Assembly (NCBI RefSeq): GCF_002386445.1
Contig: NZ_DGIR01000057.1
Coordinates: 31,775-95,774 of the forward strand
Length of the DNA: 64,000 bases
Origin: Pseudomonas sp. UBA4617
GTDB lineage: Bacteria; Pseudomonadota; Gammaproteobacteria; Pseudomonadales; Pseudomonadaceae
Reading direction: 5' to 3'
Position 1 is the stretch's first letter. Each line of letters opens with the position of its first letter. Of this stretch, positions 33,993 to 42,680 are shown one piece after another. A program made the translations under genes and the position numbers. Below the pieces are notes generated by a model. It saw only the letters and a program-made list of their open reading frames with translations, was not told the DNA's origin and did not search any database.

Positions 33993-36170
33993 ATGAGCAG
34001 TTTCAGGAGTATGGGGTGCCGGCGACCGGTTCGGGGCTGGCTGGTGCTGGGGTTGCTGGCGCCGTTTTCATTGACGGCACTGGCCGAGACGGTAGCAACC
34101 CGGGCGCCGGCCGACGACAGCGCGCTCGACTTGCCGGCATTGACCATCGAAGGCAATCGCCTGTACGACATGCTGCCGTCGGAAGAAACCGGCGGCTATA
34201 GCGTGGATGCCGCCACCGTGGGCACCAAGACCCCTGCAGCGCTCAAGGACATCCCGCAATCGATCACCGTCTACACCCAGGACTATGTAAAGGACCGCCA
34301 GTTCGTGCACCTTGATGACCTGGCCAAGTACACCGCCGGCCTGCGAACCCTGACCAACGACAGTGGCCGTTCGTCGATCTACGCCCGTGGCTACGAGTAC
34401 AGCGAGTTCAATATCGACGGCCTGCCGGCGCCAATGGCCAGCATCTTCGGTACAGTACCGTCGCTGGCGGCATTCGACCGTGTCGAGATCATGCGTGGCC
34501 CGGCCGGGCTGTTCAGCAGTACCAGCGAACTGGGCGGCATCGTCAACATGGTGCGCAAGCGCCCGACCGCCGAGTTCCATGGCCACGTCGAAGGCAGCTA
34601 TGGCACCTGGGACACCAACCACGAAGAAATCGACCTGAGCGGGCCGCTGGATGATGCCGGCCGCGTACGCGGGCGCTTCATCGCCTCGCGTGACGACAGC
34701 AATGGCGAGGTCGACTACAACGCCAACACCAGCAACAGCTACTACGGTGCGCTGGACGTCGACCTGGACGAAGCCACCACCCTGTCGTTCGGCCTGATTC
34801 ACGAAGTGAAGAACATCACGCCGCACAACGGCTACCCGGCTACACTGGGCGGCGAAGTGCCCGACTTCAGCCATTCCCGCTTCCTTGGCGCGGACTGGAA
34901 CTACTTCGACGGCAAGACCACCGACCTGGTCGCCGAGTTGACCCACCGCTTCGACAACGGCGGCTATGGCCGTGTCGCTGCCCGTGGCTCGCACCGCGAC
35001 ACCAATTACCTGTACGCCTTCACCGCGACCAACGGCAGCACTGGCGCCAACTCCGAGCGCGCCAGCGCCCGCGATTTCACCCAGGACACCTACTCGCTGG
35101 ACGCCAGCTACAGCCAGCCGTTCGAAACCTTCGGCCAGGTCAGCGAGTTTGTGGTCGGCAGCGACTACAAGAACTACGACACCGAGTACCTCAACGGCAC
35201 CACCAACCTGGGCGCCATCAACGTCAATACCTACTCGCCGAAGCAGTTTGCCAAGCCATCGCCCAACTACAGCACCGAGACCGGCACACAGGAAGAGGAA
35301 TACGGCCTTTACTCCAAGGTCACCTTCCGCCCGGTCGAGCGTCTGGCGCTGATCGCCGGGGGCCGCTTCAGCTGGTACCGCGGTGATTTCTACACCACCA
35401 CCCTCAGTAGCGGCGCTACCACCAACGACAGCAAGCGCGTGGATGGCCACTTCACCCCGTATGGCGGCCTGGTCTACGACCTGACCGAGAACCATGCGCT
35501 GTACGCCAGCTATTCGCAGGTGTTCAAGCCGCAGTCTGACACCGACAGTAATGGCCGGGTGCTCAAGCCGCGTGAGGGCGAGCAGTACGAGTTCGGTCTC
35601 AAGAGCAGCTACTTCGGCGGCGACCTGAATACGCGCCTCTCGGTGTTCCGCCTGACTGACAGGAACCGCGCGACCACCGTGTATGACGCCGACGGTGTGG
35701 CTACCAATGATGCTGTTGCATCCGGCAAGACCCGTGTGAAGGGCGCCGAAGTGGAAGTGAGCGGCAAGCTGACGCCGAACTGGGAAGTGCTGGCCGGCTA
35801 CACCTGGATGGAAACCGAAACCCTCAAGGGCGACGCCGAAACCACCTTCTTCATCATGCCGCGCAACCAGGCATCGCTGTGGAGCAAGTACACCATCAGC
35901 CAAGGTTTGCTGAACGGCCTGGCCATCGGTGGCGGTATTTCGGCGATGAGTAACTTCTACTCCGAGAACGGCGGTGTGCGTATCGACGCGCCAGGCTATG
36001 CGACGGTGGATGCAATGCTGTCGTACCCGGTTACCTCGAAGCTGACGGCCACCTTCAACATCAACAACCTGTTCGACCGGGACTACCTGTCGCGGGTGGG
36101 GTCGACCTCGACGTTCAATTTCTACGGACCATCGCGGAGCATGATGGTTGGGGCTCGGTACGACTTCTGA
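33993..36170 (+). CDS. TonB-dependent siderophore receptor (FhuE/FpvA class)
   Basis: 725 residues: signal peptide ending TALA, a TonB-box region around LPALTIEG, a plug domain (KDIPQSITVYTQDYVKDRQF near 87, FDRVEIMRGPAGLFSST near 161) and a 22-strand barrel ending MMVGARYDF. The plug follows the FhuE/FpvA pattern rather than the FepA/PfeA one. No signalling N-terminal domain is present, so control is more likely through the neighbouring two-component system and Fur. The ATG at 33993 is preceded by GAGGG. Confidence 0.93.
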   Translation: MSSFRSMGCRRPVRGWLVLGLLAPFSLTALAETVATRAPADDSALDLPALTIEGNRLYDMLPSEETGGYSVDAATVGTKTPAALKDIPQSITVYTQDYVKDRQFVHLDDLAKYTAGLRTLTNDSGRSSIYARGYEYSEFNIDGLPAPMASIFGTVPSLAAFDRVEIMRGPAGLFSSTSELGGIVNMVRKRPTAEFHGHVEGSYGTWDTNHEEIDLSGPLDDAGRVRGRFIASRDDSNGEVDYNANTSNSYYGALDVDLDEATTLSFGLIHEVKNITPHNGYPATLGGEVPDFSHSRFLGADWNYFDGKTTDLVAELTHRFDNGGYGRVAARGSHRDTNYLYAFTATNGSTGANSERASARDFTQDTYSLDASYSQPFETFGQVSEFVVGSDYKNYDTEYLNGTTNLGAINVNTYSPKQFAKPSPNYSTETGTQEEEYGLYSKVTFRPVERLALIAGGRFSWYRGDFYTTTLSSGATTNDSKRVDGHFTPYGGLVYDLTENHALYASYSQVFKPQSDTDSNGRVLKPREGEQYEFGLKSSYFGGDLNTRLSVFRLTDRNRATTVYDADGVATNDAVASGKTRVKGAEVEVSGKLTPNWEVLAGYTWMETETLKGDAETTFFIMPRNQASLWSKYTISQGLLNGLAIGGGISAMSNFYSENGGVRIDAPGYATVDAMLSYPVTSKLTATFNINNLFDRDYLSRVGSTSTFNFYGPSRSMMVGARYDF

Positions 36171-36222
36171 TAATCAGAATTTTCCCGGTGCGTGCAGGCG
36201 CCATTTTCGGACCGGGCGGCCT

Positions 36223-36891
36223 TCAGTTTCCATGGACGTGCTGCTTCCCATCGCGGTGCGTGTGTGCCTTCGGCACTGGAACACCGGGCGCCGGATGATG
36301 CGCTTCTGAACCGCCCGTCGCGTGGCTGCCGTGCTGGCTTTCATGGTTGTGCATTTCGCTTTCGCCACCGCCATGGCGGTGGCCGCTGCTGCTCGCTACC
36401 AGCGCGCTGTACTGCTGGGCGTCGAGCTTGGGCAACTGGTCGAGGAAGGCCACGATGCCCCAGATGTACTCGTCGCCCATGCTCTTGCCCCAGGCCGGCA
36501 TGCCGGTGGCCTTGATGCCATGCTTGATGATCCAGAAAGCTGCGGCAGGGTCGCCGTCGATGCCGCCGGTGGCCAGGTTGGGCGGCGAGGGGTACAGCGC
36601 CTGGCTGAGCTCGGTTTTGTCCACACCCGGGGCCAGGTGGCAGCCGATGCACATGGCGTTGTAATTACCGGCGCCGGTGCGGATCAACGCCTGGTCTTGC
36701 AGGTCTGGCACCACGATGTCCCGGGCACGAACTGCAATGGAGCGGTCCCGCGCCATTGCCAGAAACGCATGTACGGCAGGGAAGTGAGGATCGTCGGCCC
36801 CGACATTGACCAGGCCTGAGTACGCGGCACCCATGGCTGCCGCGCAGGTGACCGCGCCAGCCACAACAAGCGTTGTTATTGTTCTTTTCAT
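36223..36891 (-). CDS. c-type cytochrome with His-rich tail, copper cluster
   Basis: 222 residues. Signal peptide or anchor MKRTITTLVVAGAVTCAAAM, one haem motif CIGCH near residue 80, distal Met in ATGMPAWGKSMGDEYIWGIV, and a C-terminal His-rich tail (from HRHGGGESEMHNHESQHGSH) that could bind copper. It is the last of four leftward copper genes, ten bases after copB. Its role, perhaps electron transfer for Cu(I) oxidation, is inferred. Confidence 0.85.
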   Translation of the reverse strand: MKRTITTLVVAGAVTCAAAMGAAYSGLVNVGADDPHFPAVHAFLAMARDRSIAVRARDIVVPDLQDQALIRTGAGNYNAMCIGCHLAPGVDKTELSQALYPSPPNLATGGIDGDPAAAFWIIKHGIKATGMPAWGKSMGDEYIWGIVAFLDQLPKLDAQQYSALVASSSGHRHGGGESEMHNHESQHGSHATGGSEAHHPAPGVPVPKAHTHRDGKQHVHGN

Positions 36892-36900
36892 GGCAGGTTC

Positions 36901-37884
36901 TCAAAACCACATACGGATACCGGCGACGAAACGCGCTTCATCTACATCACCACCTTCATCACGGATGAAATCGGCGGTCTTGCCATAGGAGCGGTTCCAG
37001 GTGATGCCAATATAGGGGGCGAACTGGCGGACAATCTCATAGCGCAGGCGCAGCCCGACCTCGGTGTTGGCCAGGCCGGAACCCACGCCGCGCGTCGGGT
37101 CGTTCTTGCCGTAGAAGTTGGCTTCAGCGGTTGGCTGCAGGATCAGGCGGTTGGTCAGCAAGATGTCATAGTCGCCTTCCAGGCGAGCAGCAGTCTGGCC
37201 GTTCTCGCCAATGAATGCGGTGGCTTCGGCTTCGAAATCGTACAGCGCCATGCCCTGAACACCGAATGCCGCCCAGGTCTGGGGCGATTCGGGCTTGAAG
37301 TCCTGGCGCACCCCGGCAACCACATCCCACCAGGGGCTGACCGAGCGGCCGTATAGCAGCTGCAATTCCGCATCCTCGGTCACGCCGCTGGTACGTTCGC
37401 CTTCGGAACGGACCCACAGCCGGTTGATATCGCCGCCTATCCAGCCGGATGCATCCCAGGCCAGCGTGCTGCCTTCGTCCGCATCCTGGTACTCCAGCTG
37501 ATCCAGCAGCAGGAAGCCGTTGATCGCGCTGTCATGCATCTGGTGCCCAGCCAACGGGGGGAAGGCTGCCTGGCGGTCCGCATCGGTCAATACGGGGATC
37601 GGGGTACGGCTGGTCGTCGTCGCGTCTTCTGCCGAGCCGGTGGGCATCGTCGAATGGTCCATGGCGCCATGGTCCATGCCCTGCATGCTGCCATGTTCCA
37701 TCTCGCTGTGGTCCATACCCTGCATGCTGCCGTGGTCCATCGTGCCGTGGTCCATGCCTGGCATCGATTCCCGCCCCATGGCTGAATGGTCCATTTCGCC
37801 AGCGGCGAAACTGGGCGCAATGCCCAGTACGCCGAGGGCCACGCTCAATGCCAGCAGCGATGGTCGTGCCAGGCTATTGAGCAT
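36901..37884 (-). CDS. copB: Copper resistance outer-membrane protein CopB
   Basis: 327 residues. Signal peptide ending PSFA, then a Met/His-rich region of MDHGTMDHGSM-type repeats (about 25-75), then the CopB barrel domain (LDQLEYQDADEGSTLAWDA, WDVVAGVRQDFKPESPQTWA) ending MWF with a terminal aromatic. It binds or sequesters copper at the outer membrane. The ATG at 37884 has AGGGAAAG upstream and overlaps the preceding small gene by 11 bases. Confidence 0.93.
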   Translation of the reverse strand: MLNSLARPSLLALSVALGVLGIAPSFAAGEMDHSAMGRESMPGMDHGTMDHGSMQGMDHSEMEHGSMQGMDHGAMDHSTMPTGSAEDATTTSRTPIPVLTDADRQAAFPPLAGHQMHDSAINGFLLLDQLEYQDADEGSTLAWDASGWIGGDINRLWVRSEGERTSGVTEDAELQLLYGRSVSPWWDVVAGVRQDFKPESPQTWAAFGVQGMALYDFEAEATAFIGENGQTAARLEGDYDILLTNRLILQPTAEANFYGKNDPTRGVGSGLANTEVGLRLRYEIVRQFAPYIGITWNRSYGKTADFIRDEGGDVDEARFVAGIRMWF

Positions 37885-38203
37885 CTTTCCCTGCCTTAGC
37901 TTTGTCGCTGCCATGCGATTCCATCATCTTGCCGTGGTCCATGCCTTTCATCGCGCCATGGTTCACGTCATTCATGGCGTCATGGTTCATACCCTTCATG
38001 GTGCTGTGATCCATGCCTTTCATGGCGTCATGGCTCATGCCTTGCATGTTGCCCTGATCCATGCGGTGTGCGCCTTTGGCGCTTTCAGCGTTGGCCGGCT
38101 GCTTGCTGGTGTCGCCTGACCACGAGGAGGGTGCATGGACAGCAAACAGGCCTGCCATCGCGGCAGATAGGAAAAACGCGCTTGGTTTCATCGGTTTGCT
38201 CAT
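37874..38203 (-). CDS. Small Met/His-rich periplasmic copper protein
   Basis: 109 residues. Signal peptide (SAFFLSAAMAGLFAVHAPS), then eight or so repeats of the type M-x-x-M-[DNS]-H (MQGMSHDAMKGMDHSTMKGM and similar) and a Lys-rich end. The repeats resemble the copper-binding part of CopA and CopB. It lies between them and has GGAG before the ATG at 38203. Probably a periplasmic copper buffer; no named family is recognised. Confidence 0.8.
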   Translation of the reverse strand: MSKPMKPSAFFLSAAMAGLFAVHAPSSWSGDTSKQPANAESAKGAHRMDQGNMQGMSHDAMKGMDHSTMKGMNHDAMNDVNHGAMKGMDHGKMMESHGSDKAKAGKDAQ

Positions 38204-38217
38204 CTCGGATCTCCAGT

Positions 38218-39948
38218 TCATTCGTCGACACGGACTTCGCGGAACATGCCCATTTCCATGTGGAACAGCAGGTGACAGTGATAGGCCCAACGCCCCAAGG
38301 CATCTGCAGTGACGCGGTAGCTTCGTTTCGAGCCAGGCGGCATATCGATGGTGTGCTTGCGCACCATGAAGTTGCCTTGCTCATCCTCCAGGTCGCTCCA
38401 CATGCCGTGCAGGTGGATGGGGTGAGTCATCATGGTGTCGTTGACCAAGGTGATGCGCAGGCGCTCGCCATACTTGAGGCGCAGTGGCTCGGCATCGGAA
38501 AACTTGATGCCGTCGAAGGACCAGGCGAATTTTTCCATGTGCCCGGTTAGGTGCAGCTCGATCGTGCGGCCGGGCGCGCGGCCGTCCGGGTCCGGGAAGG
38601 TACTGCGCAGGTCGGCATAGGTGAGTACGCGGCGGCCATTGTTGCGTAGCCCAATGCCGGGATCGCTCAGCTTTGGCGTCGGCGTCATCGTCTGCATGTC
38701 GACCAGCGGGTTGTTGGTCTCGGAGTCCGGGTGACGCTGCATGGTCCCGTTCGTGCCAGTCATGCTGCCATGGTCCATGCCAGGCATGCTGCCGTGATCC
38801 ATGCCGGCCATGCCGGCCATGCCGCCATGCTCCATGCCCATGTCGTTCATGGAAATGACGGGACGTGGGTCCACGGCCGGAACAGGGGCTTGCAAGCCCT
38901 CGCGGACAGCCAGGGTGCCGCGGGCATACCCGGTACGGTCCATGGACTGGGCGAAAATGGTGTAGGCCTGCTCGCTGACGGGTTCGACGATGACGTCGTA
39001 GGTTTCGGCAACGGCGATGCGGAACTCGTCGACCGAAACGGGTTTGACGTGCTGCCCGTCTGCCGCGACAACGGTCATTTTCAGGCCGGGAATGCGCACA
39101 TCGAAATAGCTCATGGCAGAGCCGTTGATGAAGCGCAGGCGGATTTTCTCGCCCTGCTTGAACACGCCCGTCCAGTTGCCATCCGGGGCCTGGCCATTCA
39201 TCAGGTAGGTGTAGGTGTAGCCGCTCACGTCGGCGAGGTCGGTGGGGCTCATCTTCATCTCGGCCCACATCTTCCGGTCGGCTAGCGCAGCAGACCAGCC
39301 CATTTCGCTGACGTCGTTGACGAAGTCAGCCACCGTGCGCTTGTGGTAGTTGTAATAGTCCGACTGCTTCTTGAGCTTGGACAGCACCCGGGCAGGGTCC
39401 TCATCTGTCCAGTCGCTGAGCATTACCACGTAGTCCCGGTCATAGGTGAACGGCTCGGGCTCCTTCGCATCGATGACCACGGCGCCGTAAACCCCGACCT
39501 GCTCCTGGAAGCCGGAATGGCTGTGGTACCAGTAGGTACCGTTCTGCTGGACCTTGAACTTGTACTCGTACATGCCGTCAGGGGCGATGCCGTGGAAGCT
39601 CAGGCCCGGTACGCCGTCCATGTTGGCCGGCAGGATGATGCCGTGCCAGTGGATGGAGGTGTCCTGCTGTAACCGGTTACGCACACGCAGGGTGACGGTG
39701 TCGCCTTCGCGCCAGCGCAGGATGGGGCCGGGCACGGAACCGTTGATGGCCATCGCCGTGCGTTTCGCGCCGGTAAAATTCACCGGCAGTTCGCCGATGT
39801 ACAGGTCAAACTCGGTGCCTGTCAGCACATTCGCCTGGCCAGGGCTGGCCACCGCCCAGACCGGCGCGCGCCACATGCCCAACCCGCCAAGCAGTCCGGT
39901 GGCGACCAGGCCTTTGACGAATGAGCGTCTCGTGGTTTTGCTTTGCAT
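38218..39948 (-). CDS. copA: Copper resistance multicopper oxidase CopA
   Basis: 576 residues with a Tat signal (TRRSFVKGLVATGLLGG). The four copper motifs are SIHWHGIILPANMDGVPG near 96, TYWYHSHSGFQEQ near 137, HPIHLHGMW near 503 and WAYHCHLLFHMEMGMF near 555. A Met/His-rich insert (MGMEHGGMAGMAGMDHGSMP) lies near 375-400. It oxidises Cu(I) in the periplasm. First gene of copA-small gene-copB-cytochrome c. No copRS genes are adjacent. Confidence 0.95.
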   Translation of the reverse strand: MQSKTTRRSFVKGLVATGLLGGLGMWRAPVWAVASPGQANVLTGTEFDLYIGELPVNFTGAKRTAMAINGSVPGPILRWREGDTVTLRVRNRLQQDTSIHWHGIILPANMDGVPGLSFHGIAPDGMYEYKFKVQQNGTYWYHSHSGFQEQVGVYGAVVIDAKEPEPFTYDRDYVVMLSDWTDEDPARVLSKLKKQSDYYNYHKRTVADFVNDVSEMGWSAALADRKMWAEMKMSPTDLADVSGYTYTYLMNGQAPDGNWTGVFKQGEKIRLRFINGSAMSYFDVRIPGLKMTVVAADGQHVKPVSVDEFRIAVAETYDVIVEPVSEQAYTIFAQSMDRTGYARGTLAVREGLQAPVPAVDPRPVISMNDMGMEHGGMAGMAGMDHGSMPGMDHGSMTGTNGTMQRHPDSETNNPLVDMQTMTPTPKLSDPGIGLRNNGRRVLTYADLRSTFPDPDGRAPGRTIELHLTGHMEKFAWSFDGIKFSDAEPLRLKYGERLRITLVNDTMMTHPIHLHGMWSDLEDEQGNFMVRKHTIDMPPGSKRSYRVTADALGRWAYHCHLLFHMEMGMFREVRVDE

Positions 39949-40341
39949 GCCGTTGCGTCCAGTCAGTCGATTGTTTTCGATAAAGCACCAACAGCTTGCA
40001 GGCTAGTCGGCCCGGGCTGTCATCTGGCTGAGCGCGACATTACTTTTCAGTCAGCTTGCGCAGGCGAGGTGTACGCGTGGCTCTGGAGGCGGGGAGGGGG
40101 CTAGGGAGGGGCATTAAAAAGCCGGCTTGTGGCCGGCTTCTCGGGGACGCTTCCGGCTAATTTATGGTAAGCCGCAATCGCCTTAACTGTGTGGCCATCA
40201 AGGGCCTGAAAGGATGGCAGATGCCCGTGTGGGATATCGCCGAGCCCTCTGGACCGCGGCATGCGCCGGTCGGGGCTGAAGGTGCGGCGTAGCATACAAG
40301 GGTGCGCACGGGATGCCCAGCAAAAAATGGCACAGGTTGTT
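39949..40341. other. Intergenic region upstream of copA
   Basis: A 393-base stretch without a convincing gene. Near 40035-40055 the minus strand reads CTGACTGAAAAGTAATG, loosely like a CopR/cop box, and would suit the copA promoter. The part near 40141-40260 keeps an open minus frame with a phrase (PSFQALDGHTVKAIAAYHKL) faintly like the end of a c-type cytochrome, possibly a gene remnant. A terminator lies at 40114-40140. Confidence 0.4.
40114..40140 (-). terminator. Rho-independent terminator
   Basis: On the minus strand GAAGCCGGCC-ACAA-GCCGGCTTTTTA: an 8-bp stem followed by a T run. It would end leftward transcription coming from the S24 regulator at 40342-41043 before it reaches copA. Confidence 0.8.
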
Positions 40342-41043
40342 TCAGCCTGGCCGTTGCTGACGAAAATACGACCAGTGAAAGACCCAGCCCAGAATTTCCA
40401 GCCCCTGCGCCTGACGCTGCGCGGCGGTATAGCGTTCGACGGCATAGCTGTGCCGGTCATGGCTGTGCAGGTACAGCGTGCCGTGTTGGCCGAGGCTGAG
40501 GTTGTTCACCCTGAGCGCGCCGTTATGCAGCAGGGCATAGGTTTCGCCCTCAACCACCCGGATCATCCCCAGGTCGATGGCAAGGGTGGCCTGCTGTGGA
40601 ATCAGCGGGGCCATGTTGTTGCCGGGCATGCCCAGGCAGATGGCGTTGTCGGCCTGCACCCCCAGGCTTTTCAGGGCATTGAGGGGCAGGCACAGGTGTT
40701 TGCCGGGTTCGGGCGAGAGCAGGCCGTTGCGCACCTGGTAAAAGGGAACTTTCAGGGCCCGTCCACCATGCGCCGACAGTGGCGTGGGCGAGTCGACGGG
40801 CACCGGTACCGGGGCAGGGTTGCGCGGGATCGGGTTGATATGTTTGGGCCCTTCGCCGGTGTGCAGCCAGCGCCGGTGCACGCAGAACAGGTCGGCCAAT
40901 TCGTCCAGTCGGGCCAGCGGCACACCGCGGTTGAACCAGTTGTTGACGTGCTGGGGGGTGACGCTGCGCAGGGCAGCGAAATCGGATGGGGTCAGGCCAC
41001 ATTCGTGGAGGAGGGCCTTGAGGCGGTCACCGGATGTGTTCAT
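40342..41043 (-). CDS. LexA-fold (S24) helix-turn-helix regulator lacking catalytic residues
   Basis: 233 residues. N-terminal HTH (LKALLHECGLTPSDFAALRS then VTPQHVNNWFNRGVPLARLD), Pro-rich linker, then a peptidase S24 fold. The nucleophile position, normally G[DN]SM, reads GNNMAPLIPQQATLAIDLG, and the lysine region reads NGALRVNNLSL where active members have K. It should therefore not self-cleave; it may respond to a ligand or act as a fixed repressor. Its targets are unknown. Confidence 0.82.
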   Translation of the reverse strand: MNTSGDRLKALLHECGLTPSDFAALRSVTPQHVNNWFNRGVPLARLDELADLFCVHRRWLHTGEGPKHINPIPRNPAPVPVPVDSPTPLSAHGGRALKVPFYQVRNGLLSPEPGKHLCLPLNALKSLGVQADNAICLGMPGNNMAPLIPQQATLAIDLGMIRVVEGETYALLHNGALRVNNLSLGQHGTLYLHSHDRHSYAVERYTAAQRQAQGLEILGWVFHWSYFRQQRPG

Positions 41044-41193
41044 GGCGGCGAGTGTAGCGGCGGGGTGCCAGCAAGGATATCAACCGGATGTTGACGAGAT
41101 TTGTACGAAACCCAAAATTTGTAGGATGTTGGAGTAGGACTCTGTGAGAATTTTTACGGCTGCGCGCGGCGGTCGGCCAATTGCGACTGCCTA

Positions 41194-41220
41194 TAAAAAA
41201 CCCCGCCAGGGCGGGGTTCT
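41194..41220 (-). terminator. Rho-independent terminator of ppa
   Basis: On the minus strand AACCCCGCC-CT-GGCGGGGTT followed by TTTTTA, 15-40 bases past the ppa stop. Confidence 0.88.
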
Positions 41221-41234
41221 TCAAGCAACCGGTA

Positions 41235-41762
41235 TCAGCCCTTGTAGGCAGCCACCGATTTGGTGATCGCGGCACGGGCGGCGTCGGCGCCTTCCCAGCC
41301 TTCGATCTTGACCCACTTGCCCTTCTCGAGATCTTTGTAGTTGGCAAAGAAGTGCTCGATCTGCTGGATCAGCAGGGCTGGCAGGTCGGTGTATTCCTTC
41401 ACGTCGACGTACAGCTGCGACAGCTTGTCGTGAGGCACAGCGATGACCTTGGCGTCGCCGCCGCCGTCGTCGGTCATGTTCAGCACGCCAACCGGACGGG
41501 CGCGGATAACCGAACCTGGGGCAACCGGGTAAGGGGTAACAACCAGCACGTCCAGCGGGTCACCGTCGTCAGCCAGGGTGTTCGGGATGAAACCGTAGTT
41601 GGCTGGGTAGAACATCGGGGTAGCCATGAAACGGTCGACGAACAGGGTATCGCTGTCCTTGTCGATCTCGTATTTGATCGGCGCGTGGTTGGCCGGGATC
41701 TCGATGGCGACGTAGATGTCGTTCGGCAGGTCTTTGCCCGCCGGAATCTTGCTGTAGCTCAT
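41235..41762 (-). CDS. ppa: Inorganic pyrophosphatase (family I)
   Basis: 175 residues. Catalytic motif [15 protein letters not shown] near 65 with the aspartates, plus [15 protein letters not shown] near 31 and [19 protein letters not shown]. It hydrolyses pyrophosphate in the cytoplasm. A TATAAT lies about 40 bases upstream and a strong terminator just downstream, so it is a single-gene unit. Confidence 0.98.
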
Positions 41763-41801
41763 TGGGCAGTGCCCCCGTGTTTGACCAAAAAAGTGGCCGC
41801 G

Positions 41802-41807
41802 ATTATA
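41802..41807 (-). promoter_or_regulatory. -10 element of ppa
   Basis: TATAAT on the minus strand, 40 bases before the ppa ATG. The -35 region is weak. Confidence 0.5.
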
Positions 41808-41855
41808 GGCACATTCTGCCGGGGCATGCCACGCCTGGCCTGATGTGCGGCCCCG

Positions 41856-42671
41856 TCAGGCGTGGCTTGCGCGGTACTCCGGGTGTTCGGCCTGCAGCCG
41901 GCACAGGCGTGCCAGCGGGTCCTGGCGGTAAAACTGCGACAACTGGTGGTAGACCTTTGGATAAGCCTGCTGCAGCAGGTCGGGGGCACTAAAGAAGTAC
42001 TCGCTGGTGACGGCGAAGAACTCGGCCGGGTTTTCCGCCGCATAAGGGTCGATGGCGGTTTCGGCGTCGGGGTCATTGTCCAGCTGGCGGTTGAGGTCGT
42101 CATAGGCCTGTTGCATGGCGCTTGCCCATTCCTCCACAGACATGCCGCTGTGCAGTGGTGGCAGGCCGTTGGCATCGCCATTGAGCATGTCGAGCTTGTG
42201 CGCCAGCTCATGGATGACCAGGTTGTAGGCTTCCCAGCCACCACTGGCCAGCACGCCATTCCAGGCCAGGATGACCGGGCCCTGTTGCCAGGCCTCGCCG
42301 CTGTGTTCGCCATCCCAGACATGCTCCACGCCACTGGCATCGCGGTGGCGCTGGGGGCTCTTGAAGTCGTCGGGGTAGAGAATGATCTCGTGGAAACCCT
42401 GGTACCAGTTCAGCTCGCCCAGATGTAGCAACGGCAACTGCGCCTGGACGGCCAGCAGCAGGCGCTGCTCGTCGTCCAGTTCGACGCCGGGCAGGCAGGT
42501 GAGGTGTTTGTCCAGCAAGAACAGGATGCAGGCTTCACGCAGCCAGCGGTCCTCTTCGTCAGTGATGCCGTCCAGGATCGGCAGGCGTGCGCGCACGGCC
42601 TGCCATTGCTGGGGGGCGATAGGGTAGCGCGCCAGGGTGCGCTTGCGCCGCCAGGCGCCGAACGACCACAT
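41856..42671 (-). CDS. mtfA: Zinc-dependent peptidase, MtfA family (M90)
   Basis: 271 residues. The zinc motif HELAHKLDMLNGDANGLPPL near 171 holds HExxH. FHEIILYPDDFKSPQ near 108 and the C-terminal EYFFSAPDLLQQAYPKVYHQ fit MtfA, the peptidase that binds the glucose repressor Mlc in E. coli. Pseudomonas lacks that exact circuit, so the role here is unclear. It lies after a DedA gene in the same direction. Confidence 0.9.
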   Translation of the reverse strand: MWSFGAWRRKRTLARYPIAPQQWQAVRARLPILDGITDEEDRWLREACILFLLDKHLTCLPGVELDDEQRLLLAVQAQLPLLHLGELNWYQGFHEIILYPDDFKSPQRHRDASGVEHVWDGEHSGEAWQQGPVILAWNGVLASGGWEAYNLVIHELAHKLDMLNGDANGLPPLHSGMSVEEWASAMQQAYDDLNRQLDNDPDAETAIDPYAAENPAEFFAVTSEYFFSAPDLLQQAYPKVYHQLSQFYRQDPLARLCRLQAEHPEYRASHA

Positions 42672-42680
42672 CGGCCGGCT

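Noticed and set aside
34068..35903. 611-codon minus frame opposite the TonB receptor
   Set aside because: Mirror of a GC-rich coding frame; the receptor has signal peptide, plug and barrel end.
40101..40341. Minus-strand open frame with a phrase faintly like a cytochrome c tail
   Set aside because: No haem motif, no ribosome site, and a terminator hairpin lies inside the frame. At most it is a remnant.
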